64,000 bases of DNA from Purpureocillium takamizusanense (Eukaryota; Ascomycota; Sordariomycetes; Hypocreales; Ophiocordycipitaceae). The first letter of the stretch is position 1. Each line of letters starts with the position of its first letter. The stretch covers positions 969,789 to 1,033,788 of the forward strand of contig NC_063079.1 in the NCBI RefSeq assembly GCF_022605165.1, given 5' to 3'. Below the pieces are notes generated by a model, which saw nothing but the letters and a program-made list of their open reading frames with translations, had not been told where the DNA came from and made no database searches. The translations under genes and the position numbers were made by a program. Shown in pieces: positions 30,809-42,779 of the stretch.

Positions 30809-33017
30809 ATGGACATGGCTCCTGTCGCTGGGCTCGGGCTTGGGGTTGCACAGGCGATGCCCCTGGCCGGCACTTTCGACATCCTCGAGGACGAGGCCCT
30901 CATCTCCTTGGGCTCCCCTTCGCCCTCGCCGCCACCATCATCACCACCACTACTACCACAACAGCTACACAACTCATCCGCCAGGGACGTGCTCGAGGAG
31001 CTCTCGGTTAAGCACAGACAAAATAGCCTTTCGGCCCCTGCCGCGGTCCAACAGCCGTCCAAGCCGACGAACACGCTTGAGTCTGACTCTCCGTCTCCCG
31101 AGACCAGGCCTCAGAGCAAGCCCGCCTGGCGGGTGGCATCTCGCAACCGTCGCCCTCCAATCGAGTCGGAGACGTTTGAGCCGCTTGATGCGGTGATTGA
31201 AGAGTCAAGCACGCTTCTTCAGGAAGTCGAAGCACCTGAGACGCCTCGGTCTGTGCCCGCCCAGGAGCTCTCACACGAGCCTCTTGTCCAAGGTGAGCCT
31301 CAACCCCTCCAGCACAGATCGAAACACATTCGCCAACATGATTCATACAGATTTTGCACAGCAAAGGCCTCATCCACTGGATTCACTAGACTCTGACCCC
31401 GACATCCGGGACCAGGTCGAGAAGCACCTTGCAGGTCAGTTTGAGTGTCTGGTCACACACCCATATCCGGCAGCGGAAGGGCTCGCGGAGAATCGTGGAC
31501 CGACTCGCGACGGCATCGTCGTCCAAGTCCCGTCGGGAAGCACCGTCTACGGCTGCAACTTTTTGCACCGAATCTCTCGTCCCTGCTCCATCGAGCCGGG
31601 CGCCTCCCCGCAACTCTTGACTGACGGCTATCGCTTCTTAGCCACGCCACTCAAGGCAGATGCATACGTTGTCCTAGGCGAAATGGAAGGTTCCGAACAA
31701 GGAGTGGTGGTGAGCGTCACTGAGCCACCTCCATACCCCGGTGGCCCGCTCAAAGTGCCCGAGGTTGTGACTGCGGTGAAGCAAGCGCTGTCGCCGTCTC
31801 CCTCCATCATCAGCGACCTCAGTAGCAGCATCGGCGACAGGTCATCCAGGACGGGGTCATTCTCGCTACCGCGCATTGAAGACTCACTGGAGGAGCTGGA
31901 TAAGCTGGAAGAGGAACTCGAGGCCGTCAATGAGGCTGCCCTCTCACGTCCAGTTGCGGTGCCGCAGGATGCCATCGGGCCCACCAAGGCGTCTCCCAAG
32001 ACTCCATCTATACGCGGAACCCCAACGGCGCCTGGGCGTCCGTCGATGGCTGTGCAGTCGGCCACAGTCCGGGTCAAGCGAACCAGCAACGCGAGACCCT
32101 CTCTTCGGCGGACGGCGTCCCTCACTCTGCACGAGAAGAAAGCAGACGGCCCAGAGCCCGCAGTGGAGCAAAAGGCGGCAGGCCCATTGACGGCCCGAGC
32201 CAAGCCGGGCACCGCACGTACAGGTGCAGCTACGGCCAAGACGCCGGTCAAGTCCACTAAGCCGCCTACCGTGCCCAAGTTTGAGCTCCCGGGCGAGGCG
32301 GTCGCGAGACGTCTGAAGGAGCAACGCGAGGCGCGCGAGGCCAAGCAGGTCGAGGCGCAAAAGGCTCCCCCCGCCCCAACGAGGACCAGGATTAACAGAC
32401 CACTGGCCAAGCCAACGTTTGAGCTCCCGGGCGAGGCCATCTCGCGTCGCAAGAGGGAAGAGCGTGAGGCGAAGCTCAAGGCGGAAGCTGAAGAGGAACG
32501 AAAGAAGCGCGAATTCAAGGCACGCCCAGTGCGCCACAGCATCGGCCCCGCGACGCTGCCGCGGGCGACACTGGCGAGTCTTGCTCGGCAGACCAAGACA
32601 TTGCAGAACGAGGCTGAGGAGAAGAAAGCCGAGGCGGGAAAGCTCAAGCGCATGTCCATGGGTTCGGTGCGTGCTGGAACAGCCGCGTCTGCGAGCCCGC
32701 AGTCGCCGCAGACACGCGGAAGACACTCAACGGCCGCCGTGCTGGAAAACACGAGCCGTGCGACGTCGGCTTCCACGGGTAGGAGCAAGCGGAGCACGTT
32801 GTCGGCCGAAGAACTAGAGCAGCAGAGGCTCCGGGGCAAGAAGATCCTGGAGAGGGACAGCACGCTCGCCAAGGACAAGGAGCGGGAGCGGCGCGAGAGA
32901 GAGGCACAGGCGAAGACTGCGCGGGAGCAGGCTGCTGAACGCTCTAGAATTGCGAGTCGGGAGTGGGCCGAGAAGAAGCGGCGTAGGGAAGCGGCTGCAA
33001 AGGCCAAGGAGGCCTGA
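30809..33017 (+). CDS. Basic coiled-coil protein with TPX2-like motif
   Basis: Two exons, 30809-31292 and 31351-33017 (58-bp intron, phase 1), give 716 aa. The N-terminal ~160 residues are Pro/Ser-rich. After the junction is a compact conserved-looking segment (QVEKHLAGQFECLVTHPYP, YGCNFLHRISRPCS, DAYVVLGEMEG). The middle is basic and disordered. A motif is duplicated, KFELPGEAVARRLKEQREAR and TFELPGEAISRRKREERE, and the second copy runs into a helix ending KKREFKARPVRHS, which resembles the TPX2 microtubule-binding motif (inference). The C-terminus is a long charged coiled coil (KERERREREAQAKTAREQ and on to AAKAKEA). A microtubule- or spindle-associated role is plausible, and fits the nearby SGO1 and DAD2 only by proximity. 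I know no established name. Confidence 0.85.
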
Positions 33018-34046
33018 GGGCGAGGGCGGAAGGCAACAAAACATTTCTGGTGTCTGGTTGGGTCTGTTTTCGGGATTCTAGCACAAGCACGGCGTCGGCG
33101 CGGGCTGCATGCATGCAACTGTATAGCATTGTTTGATTGTCGTACGGATAGTATACGTGTACTTGTTTGGGGCCTCGGCATAGCCGCATGTACTTTGTAA
33201 CACGTTGATAGTGATTCGATGCATTTGGACCACATGAACTACCTCTAATGTTGCTCTTTGTCTCGGTGCTTGTTCTAGAAGCCCCTCCCTCCCTCTCTTC
33301 TAGCAGGCTCACGTACAGAGAGGTACATCCATCGTGAGACGTTAGTACTCACTCACACACATACGCCGCGTAGTGCTTGTTTGTCAATGCGCTTTAATCA
33401 TCATCTAGCTAAACTACTCCAGCCCTGCCCATATATAACATGTGCAGCGCGCATATCTCGCTCTTCTTCGCTGCCTCCGGCCCCCCCCCATTTCAACCCA
33501 CATCCGCGGCGCCGGCGCTCCATCGTCCCCTGCCTGGCCTCGTTCTCGTCCTCGCAGAGTAAGATGCTGCTGAATGAGAGCTGTGTCCTCCATACATATT
33601 AACCAACACCCCCCTTCCTCCCCAGAGCCGACATAGCGCCGGTCGAAATTATGCATCCTCTTGCTTCGCAAAAGGGGGTGTGTTTCCAACGGCAACGAAT
33701 GCTCAAAGTAGTAGTCGCTATGCCGATGCCGTATATACATACCCATATCTCGCTGGGGTGCGTTGCTCTCCCTCAACCACATCTCCCCTACTGAGAGTGA
33801 GGGAGACAAATCCTCCTGCGCTGTTGAGTAATAATATCTGAGTCAACGTGTCGCCGACATGCCTCAAGGGTCAAAACGACCAAACAATAGACAAACGTAT
33901 GCGCCCAAGACCACCAACGCCAGTAAGAGTTGCCCTTGTTCCAGTTTTGTTCTCGCAAGGTCCCAAGCCCGAGCGGGGGTATCGTGCACTTCCAAGTCCA
34001 ACCACGAACTGCGTACTCAGATGCATCTCGACACAAAGAGACGCGC
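33018..34046. other. Convergent intergenic region
   Basis: It separates the ends of the coiled-coil gene and the minus-strand membrane-protein gene. No supported coding frame. Probably the two 3' untranslated regions. Confidence 0.55.
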
Positions 34047-35258
34047 TTAGAAATTCTGGGCGATGCCAGCGCTTTGCTGAGGATAGTGCGCTGGGTTCTC
34101 GATGCGCGTGTTACGCCGCGCCGGGTTGTCCCTAATCACCGCCTGGCCGGGAAGCTCCTGAGGCCGCTGGTCGCTGTACGGGTTCTGCGCATACTGGTCG
34201 TAATAGGCGCCGCCGCCGTTGCCGTACACACCGCCCTCGGACCCCTCCGACCGTCCACCTGCACTATAGGAGGACGATGCGTTGGAGGGACCTCGGCGGA
34301 CGTCTCCGCGGTTGTTGGCCGCGGCCGGGCCCATAGCTCCCAGAATCTCTCCATCAGGGGACGACGAGCCGTCAAGGAGAGCCTCGCCGGACCTGGCCTC
34401 CGAGTTGGCGACGCGGGTCGGAGACGTCATATCTGAGTACGCGCCGCCCGCCATGCCACCAGACATGGTTGTAGACGCCTTGCGCCCGGTAGAGCCGGCC
34501 GCAGTGGTCGACCCCCATCCACGATAGCCCGATCCGCCGTCCTCGCGCATCTCGTACGAGTTATCGGCGGCAGCCATGCTGACAGCGGGAATTGTGGGGT
34601 CGGCATTAGGGTTGTAGGCATAGTCTTCGACCTCCTTGCGGCGCTCCTCCTCGGCCTCCTGGCGAGCTCTCCGCTTCTTCCACCAAAACAATCCAAGAAT
34701 GGCCAGAATTGCAATGGCAGCAATAGGCACAACAACGCCTATGGCCACCTTGGACCCCTGGCTCAGGCCTCCGCTGCCGCTGCCAGCTGGGTCATTGGGC
34801 GTAGGCGTCGATGTCGAGCTGGTAGTCGCAGCTGGCGACGACGAAGACGGGAGTGTCGTGGAAGTGCGGACGACAGTGGTAACGGCCGTAGAGAGGGTGG
34901 TCGGCGTCTCTGTCACCACAGTTGTCGGGGCAGATGTCGTCGGTGCCGGCGGTGTGGAACTGCTAGACGTGGTGACAGGGGTGGACGAGGGTGTGGGCCT
35001 CGACGAAGTCGCGGGTGGTGGCGTCGACGATGTGGGAGGAGGCGGCGGCGAGGAGGTGGCCGGGGGGGGAGTCGACGAGGTCGATGGAGTCGTCGGTGTG
35101 GGTGTGGACGAGGTCGATGGCGGCGGCGGGGGAGAGCTGCTGCTGCTGCTCGCCGCCGGTGGAGTCGTGGGCGGTTGCGAAGGCGTGCTCGGCGTCGACA
35201 CAGCAGGAGTGCTGGGCGTGACGGCCGGAGGGACCGTACCACCAGTCACGTTCGACAT
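34047..35258 (-). CDS. Mucin-like single-pass membrane protein
   Basis: An intronless 403-aa frame from the first true ATG at 35258 (an upstream GTG adds eight residues). Residues 1-160 are almost wholly Ser, Thr and Pro, expected to be heavily O-mannosylated outside the cell. A single membrane span (GVVVPIAAIAILAILGLFWW, about 174-193) follows, then KKRRARQ, which fixes the cytosolic side by the positive-inside rule. The ~200-residue cytosolic tail has blocks that look conserved: EVEDYAYNPNADPTIPAVSM, GSTGRKASTTMSGG, EILGAMGPAAANNRGDVRRG and RDNPARRNTRIENPAHYPQQ. No cleavable signal peptide is evident, so the span may serve as signal-anchor. The layout recalls fungal wall-stress sensors (Mid2/Wsc-like) without the WSC cysteine domain. 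Role inferred only from architecture. Confidence 0.85.
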   Translation of the reverse strand: MSNVTGGTVPPAVTPSTPAVSTPSTPSQPPTTPPAASSSSSSPPPPPSTSSTPTPTTPSTSSTPPPATSSPPPPPTSSTPPPATSSRPTPSSTPVTTSSSSTPPAPTTSAPTTVVTETPTTLSTAVTTVVRTSTTLPSSSSPAATTSSTSTPTPNDPAGSGSGGLSQGSKVAIGVVVPIAAIAILAILGLFWWKKRRARQEAEEERRKEVEDYAYNPNADPTIPAVSMAAADNSYEMREDGGSGYRGWGSTTAAGSTGRKASTTMSGGMAGGAYSDMTSPTRVANSEARSGEALLDGSSSPDGEILGAMGPAAANNRGDVRRGPSNASSSYSAGGRSEGSEGGVYGNGGGAYYDQYAQNPYSDQRPQELPGQAVIRDNPARRNTRIENPAHYPQQSAGIAQNF

Positions 35259-38200
35259 GGCGACGTCGTCTGGCGAGTTCACACGAGTGAGGAATCTATC
35301 GTGAAGATGAGTGTAAGCGCGACGGTCGAGGACATGATGTAGGCCACACTATTTTGGAGGTTTATTTTGGTATAGTGGCAGTGCACCTCGGGCGTTCAGG
35401 AGCCGAAAAGGTCAGTCTTGCAGCAACGCCGTGCGCCGCGGGTGGCCCGGGAGATGGTGCAGGAAAGACACTTGGCGCAGGCGCTCCAGGATGCGCCCGT
35501 CCGGCGCTCGATGCAGCGTTGTGAAACAGGTGAGAGGCCAGGAAGGGAAACAAACAATGCCACGCGCGAGAAAGAGAGAGACCGTCGTTGGCGCTGACGA
35601 TGCGGTGCGCACGAACAATCAATCATATGAGGCAACGATGCCCATGTCCACGTACCAGCTGAAAAAGGAGCGCTGCTGCGGCAGCGTCTCGACGTCGGAT
35701 CGATGGATTTTGGCTGTCGCAGACTGACTTGAATGGCCGGCCGAGGAGCGCTTCGCAAATCGGCTCGACCGGGGGTGCCCAAGGAGCGTCAAAGGTGTGG
35801 TGAAAGAGAAGGACAGACAGACGGCGGCAGATGAAGGGGCCACAGGAGAAGCCGTCGAATATGTCGGGGGCCTAAACAATGAGGTAACGGAGGGTTGCCG
35901 TTGGCTGGAAGAGCCAATGGAGCCATGTCAGTTCTGGCGTGCTACAGAGGCGTGTTGGTTTGGTTTGGTGCGGCGGGTGAGCACAAACCTGAGTTGTGAT
36001 GCAAAGGCTATCTCGGGTCTCGGGGGGCCCGGGGGGGCGGCGGGCCAGTCAGGCCGGGAATGAGGCCAATGTGCGGACGACAGACGAGACACTGGGGCCC
36101 GACAGGCGCGCAACGGGAGAGGCGCTGTGATCAGCGATTGGATGACGACGTCGCAGCGCGCGGCAGTGAGCGTGACGGCGACAGTGACACGAGAACGATG
36201 AGAGGCCTCAGAGAGCGGAGAGGGATGCAACGATGATTCGGGGGCGGGGGGGGGAGACACAAAAGAGAGTGAAGGAGACAAGTGAGCGAGAGCACGAGAG
36301 AGAGAGAGAGAGAAAAGGCTCTGCTGACGGATACGAGCAAAGAAGGAGACAAGCGTCGATGAGTGAGCGAGGTGGCCTGGGGGCGACGAAACTCGATGTG
36401 CGAGCGAGAGGGAGCCGCTAGTCCAGGTCAGGCCATGGCCTCGGTCGGTCGTGGGGTGGGCTTGGCCTTGCGAGGAAGGAAAGGTGGATGGATGGATGGA
36501 TGGGGAGACGGACGGATGGGATCCACGGATGGGTTGATGGATGGGCTGCGCTGCCCAGACGTCTGGAGGAGGCACAGCATGAGGTGGCCCTGGGGCGGGA
36601 TTGCGAGCTGGATGGATGGATGGATCGCTGAATGGATCCCCTCCACTTCCAGCAGCGGCACGCACTGACACTTCAATTGTGCACACATACCTAGCACCTA
36701 CAGTAGAAGAAGCGCGGGCAGTGTTATTACTACGACCGGGAGCTGCGAGGCCGCTCGCATCCGGAGCTGGAGGCTTGCTTGGCCTCCAGCTCCCCGCCGT
36801 CGGGCTGCTACGGGCTACCTTATTAGTAGCTGCGCCCAGACGGGGCATCCGGCACGGCGCTCCATCCTCTCGACAGCGGCCGTGGCAGCGGTGGCCAATG
36901 CGTTCCATTTTAGCAGCTCAGCTCCAATGCGAGCAAAGGCACCACCACCCACGCCGCACCGTGCTAGCGGGGGCGCGAAAGAAATTGGAGAGCCTCTGCC
37001 GATTGCACGGATCACCACTCTGCAATTGACGCCTCTGTACGGGTTCGATATGCGCCGCTGCACTCGTAATACACGCGCCACATACATATGAGTCTCCAGC
37101 AATTCACCTGCTGGTGATGCCCAGACATCAGGAAGGTATTGTACCTCCACTGACCATTTATTTAGCCTTTTCTCACGTTTGTTGGCACCCCCACCAGTCC
37201 CAGTTATCCAGGCCAGGACAGGCACGCACGCAACGCCTCCTCCCAACCTACAAAGTACACACACAGCGCGAAGAGACCCGGGACTGCTACCGAACAAATG
37301 GCGACGACGCATTGAGCTCTGGCTCTCTCTGCCTGCATGCCCCCGCCGCGCCGCCGTGTCAGGTCAGCATCCAACCACCCCCCGGGCATGACTGGTGACC
37401 CGAGAGACAGCCCGGGTGTGACGACAACTCGAAGATCCCACGCGGCAGGTCTGTTAGCGACAGCGGTCATTATTCTCGTCAGCAAGTGGCTTCTAGCGGG
37501 TGTCCTGAGACTTCGTCGTCGTGGGAAGCGCAGCGTGCGAGGCGGTGGTTCGCATGTGCGTTTCCCCCACGAGCGATGGCGCGGGCTGAACCCACTTCTC
37601 GTCAGCGCTCAGGCAAGCAGGCAGGGCAGGGTAATGCACTGCAACCATTCCATCTTGCGCTGGGCAGACAGGCAGCCACAGCCACAGCCACCACGGGTTT
37701 TCAGCCCACAACACCACCTACTCGTTGACCAGCAGAATTGACGACGGCCCGCTCCCGGATGCTGCCTCGTGCAGGTAGTATTCATCCGTACAGAGGCACC
37801 TTCCACGCCTGGCCTTGCCCGGCTTTTCGCTGCAGAGCGTGCGTGCGCGCGCTGGCGGGTCCATGACTCCGTCCGCGTCGTCCTTTCTCCATCACGGCAT
37901 CACGGCATCACCACCATCATCGTAAGCGCTCGGGCAATCCAGGCCCAGGCCCACCGCATGCAAACACTGACCGCGCGGTGGAGACCAACTCTCTCTCAAA
38001 TCTTTTTCAATGCAAGGCAATCACAGCGGCATCATGTCCCACCGGAAACCTGCACGCAAGGCTGTCTGGCCCTCATTTCCCACCGGTCAGCGCAATTTCG
38101 CCTCTGCCCTGCCCTGTTTTCCGTGCTGGCACTGGCGGTTCTCGAATTCTTGCGCCACAAACTTTTGTGCGCGCCCGCACTGCAACTCACCGCACCGCCA

Positions 38201-39104
38201 CAGCCACAGAGAGTAAGCTCTCCGGCGTGCGTGGGATATCATGGCCCATCAGCGCCCTGGTGGCGGCATGCATCTCGTATCTTGCTTTGGTGGCGGCTCC
38301 CTCGTACCTACTCCGCGCGCAACACAAGTCATCAGAGTCCCATCACTACCACCCACAGCCGCACACATCACGACTTGCCATCTATCTGCTACTATTTTAA
38401 TCGTCCACCCACTTCGTCGATGATGATGATGAGCCCGCTCCGTTCCGGAAAAGGAGAAGGACCCAGCCCGCCGGACCGTCATCGTCATGCGCGTGGCGGC
38501 GGCTCTGCATCCCACCACCACCGCACCACAGAACATACCTAAGAGAAGAAAGAACCGGGAAAAGAAAAAAAAAAGAGAGCCCCCAAGCGCCCAGGGGCCA
38601 CAGTGAGCGCGAAAAAAAAGGCTGGCTGCCTGGCTGCTGATTGTTTTGTTTTGACCTCGCACACAAGTGACACGACACACGTCTCTGCCTCCCTGCTTGC
38701 CTGCCTCGAGGCGTCCCGAGACAGACCATGTGTCTCACACGATGGCCCCCTACGCCCGCGCCGCGGGCTAAGCCACGCAGCACCTATTCGCCGCGCTCTG
38801 TAACGTGCTTCACACTCGGTGGGTTTTTTGATTGCTTCCTTTGCACCGACGCAGGTTTCGAGAGGTCCTCTCCATCATTGTGTCGATATCACGTGATTTA
38901 TAGGCATCGACCCGCGGATCGAGTGACAGACATGTCCGTTTTCGGTTGCCTCGGTGTGCTGGCCCATGACCATGGCAATTCTCGCCATCACGCCAACAAG
39001 CAGTCGTTTTCGCTCGTTCCCGGGGGACGAGGGATCATCCTGGGAATTCCGGCAAACATGCAGCGCCCCGGTACCCGGTGAGCTTTGCCGTTTTCCCACA
39101 AAGA
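35259..39104. other. 3.8-kb gene-free region before the AT-rich block
   Basis: Open frames here are numerous but short, with Cys/His/Arg-rich composition typical of non-coding GC-rich DNA. It contains a GGAT tetranucleotide repeat (about 36484-36508, again near 36610-36627), GA-rich runs (36295-36315) and a poly-A/G stretch near 38560-38580. No gene is supported. It ends where base composition switches abruptly. Confidence 0.5.
36484..36508. repeat. (GGAT)n microsatellite
   Basis: About six GGAT units in a row, with looser copies down to about 36630. Seen directly. Confidence 0.8.
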
Positions 39105-39446
39105 GCTGTACCTAGTAGTAGTATAGTTATACTGTACGAAGATTAATGCCGTGATCGGCAGCAGTCTCGTTAGGAGACTAACGGTGCTAAAAGTGATATT
39201 TAAAGACCCATAAGGGCGCCTTTATACCCCTTTTAACCCCTATTAGCAGGCTATATAAATTATATTATTTAAGGTCTTACCGCTTGCCTTATACGGTATA
39301 GAGGCGTTAAATACGTCTCGAGGTACGTTATATATATAGAGTATTACTAGGGGGATAACTACTTTTTACTATATAGATAACCGTCTCCGCATTTTTATAT
39401 CCCCGCCCTATTACTAGCCCGCGCTACCTACTTTAAATATATAGTA

Positions 39447-39908
39447 TATTAATAAGAGAAAGCATAGGAAAGAACTATAGTAGAGAGAGACGAAGGAAAG
39501 GGGGGGCCCGAAAATAAAAATAGCTAGGGGTAAAAGGAGCTATAAAGATAAGACTATAAGGATAACTATAAAGGAAGGAAGCCTTCTTAGTTAGAGAGGA
39601 TATATTATACCTCTTTAGTTATAGCCGATAATACTTACTCTTTTGCCCTATTTTTATACTTTAGATATAAATATACTTTATTAATATAAGTATCTTATAC
39701 TATTATAGATTACTATATAGTTTTATATACTATCGTAAATATAGATATTTAATACTTAAGATTATTTAATTAAAGCTTAATAGCCTTTCTACTATATTAA
39801 TATATTAATATATAAAAGTCCTTATATTATAATATATTAGGTAAGGATAGAAAGAATATAAAAGGAATATACTTTATAGTTTAATATCTTTTTTACCTTA
39901 ATATAATT
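39447..39908 (+). repeat. Left LTR
   Basis: It aligns base for base with 51990-52450 over its length. Shared anchors are GGAAAGGGGGGGCC, AAATAGCTAGGGGTAAAA and GGAAGGAAGCCTTCTTA. Differences are nearly all transitions. Ends are approximate to a few bases. Confidence 0.9.
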
Positions 39909-42779
39909 AGTCTTTAAGGCGTAAAATAACTTAAGGGCTATTATATTAACTTAAGGGTACCTTTAGGCTATTAAATAAAAGAATATTAAATTTAAAAAAA
40001 AAAGGGGTAAGAAAAATATTATTAATAAAAAAGAAAAAAAGACTAATAAAATAATAAGCCCTATTCTTAATAAAGGACGATTTAGCTTTAGTATTAAAGA
40101 AAGGGTTTAATATTTAAAAAGAAATAAAGTTAAAGCGAATATAAGTAAAAAATAATATATATCTAAAAGAATAGGGGTTAATAAAATAAAAACTAATAAA
40201 TAAGGAAAAACTTAAAGGCTATAAAATTATAAACCTATATTAAAAGACTTAATTAAATAAAAACCTAATAAAAATAAACGAAAATTATTAAGAATCTTTA
40301 TAGTTTAGATCGTAACTTAAGTAATTATTAAGGATAGCTAAATAAAATAAGCGCTTATTATTATAGCTATAATTATATTAAGAAAAAAGATAAAAATATT
40401 AAAAAAGGGTAGAGATTACTTATAGTATTAAGCTAATTTATAATAAAATAATTCGACCCTTCTTTTTTATATAGTAAATAACTTAAGATCTTTTAGTAAC
40501 TTAATAAAAAGTACTCTTAAAAGAAATCCCCTTATATATAAGGTAAGAATATCTAATTTACTTATAATAAGGCTAATAAATAAACTAAAAGAACTTAATA
40601 ATAATACTTTAACTTAAGCTATCTCCCTTATAGGGAAGTCGCTATTTAGAATATTAAGTCTTAATTAATATTAACTTACTATCTTAAAGTTTAATAAATA
40701 GGATATAATAGATTTTATTAAAAAGTTCGAAAATTAAGATAAAGGCTTACTTAATTATAAAGGAAGAGATACTATTATAGCTTAAGAGCTATATATCCTT
40801 ATTAAAAGTATAAAAAGTAAAAGTCCTTATAGATAAATTATATTAAAAAGATATAAAGACTATTTTTATTAAGGAATATTACTTATTAGACTTTAATTAA
40901 ATAGAAACTATATATACTTAATTAAAATAATACCTTATAGTAAAGCTATAAATAAACTAAGATATATTAAACTAGCTAAAGTAATATATATACCTTTAGC
41001 GAAAGGTTAAACTTAATATATAAAAGATAAGTAAAGGATAGTTTAGATATATCTTTATAGCTATACCCCCCTATATTTAAGTTAAAATCCTAGAAAAAAA
41101 AGGAGCTTCTTTTTTAAATATAATTAAAATCCTTTATAAAGAACTTATTAAAGTAATTAAAGATTATTTAACCCCTTATTTTAATATTAAATTAAAAGAA
41201 GCTTCTTACTTTAGGCTAATCTAAAAGGAGTAATAACTATAAGATTAAATAGTTCCGAAATATATAAATTAAAGAAAATAATAACTTAAGTCTTTACTAT
41301 CTTAAAATATTAATAATATAAAATATATTAAAGGTAAGATAGATAAATTAATATAATAGCTCGAAGCGCTTAAGATTAATTTCGCTTAATAAAATAATTA
41401 ATAAATAAAGGATCTTAAATAACTTTTTATAATATAAATATAAAAGGGTAAGATAATAAGATAAAAAGCTAGTAAAATAATAACGCTAATTAAGATATAA
41501 AAGGTATAGACTTATATAATTTCCTTTAAGGAAGAGGATAACTTTAATTAATTTATAATAAGGGTAATTTTATAAAAGGAAGGTAAATATAAATAGCTTT
41601 ATTAATATTATATTAAACCTAGCTATATCTTAGTTAAATACTTAAAATATAAATATAATAAGAAAATTAAGTTTATTTACTTTAATATAAAAGGAAAAGC
41701 CCTATAGGTAAGAATAAAAGAAAACGGTTAAATAATCCCCCCCTTACTTATATATTAATATATTAGGCTTAATAGCGGAATATATTACCTTATATATTAT
41801 TAAGTTAAGAGATTTAATAAATACTTTATTAGTCCTTTACTCTTAATAGTTAAAGCTAAGGAATTAAATATATAAAAGAATTAAAAACTACTTTTAAGAA
41901 AAAAAGAATACTTTAATCTCTTTTTTATAAGGTTAGGGGATATATAAAGACTTAAGTAAATAAGCTAGATTAATATTACTTAATATAGTTAATAAAATAA
42001 TAAGATATTATTTATTAAGGTTATTATAATTAAAGAAAATTAATAAGATTATTTAATTAAAGCTACCTTAATTAATATTAACGCTTATAAAAGAAAAAGA
42101 GCGCGCCTTAAAGAAAACTAAGATATAAAACCTAAAAGATAGGAGACTTAATAAGACCTAATAAATATAGAGAATATTACTTACTTTAAGCTTAAATTCG
42201 ACCTTAAAAAAGAAATAAAGCGCTTTTATAAAGGTCTTATCTATAAAATAATTAATAAAAAGCTTATTATCTTTATAATAAATCTAATAAAAAGATTTCC
42301 TTAATTTAAAAAGTTAGCTATAAAAAGGATCTTAAATATAGCTAAGGGAGTAAAAGAAATCTAGTACTTAAGCGATAAACCTTTAATTATTAAAAATAAT
42401 AGAGATATCGCTATTATTAAGCTTTAAGATCTAGAAATAAAAGAGATTTTAAGTAAAGTAAAGGAAAAGCTAAAGATTATATTTATTAACCCTTAATTAA
42501 ATAATTATAGTATTAATATAAATAAATTACCCGCTAAAGAAAATATCTACTTTTATATCCCTAAAGAAATCCCTTATAAAAGATATAGTACCTTAACTAT
42601 ATAAAGATACCCTTATAAAAGAGGTAATTAAATAAAAATCTATATTATTTAAGGGGTAGACCTAAAAGTAATAAACTTATTAAGTAAGACGCTATATATT
42701 AAAGTAGTCCTTATATTAAATAAAATATTTATATATATATAAGACTTACTTAAGATTTAAATATATATTAAAAAGCTAA

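Noticed and set aside
31628..33235. 535-aa minus-strand open frame, Ser/Arg/Leu-rich
   Set aside because: Antisense to the TPX2-like coiled-coil gene. Its composition mirrors the Ala/Glu/Lys codons of the real gene.
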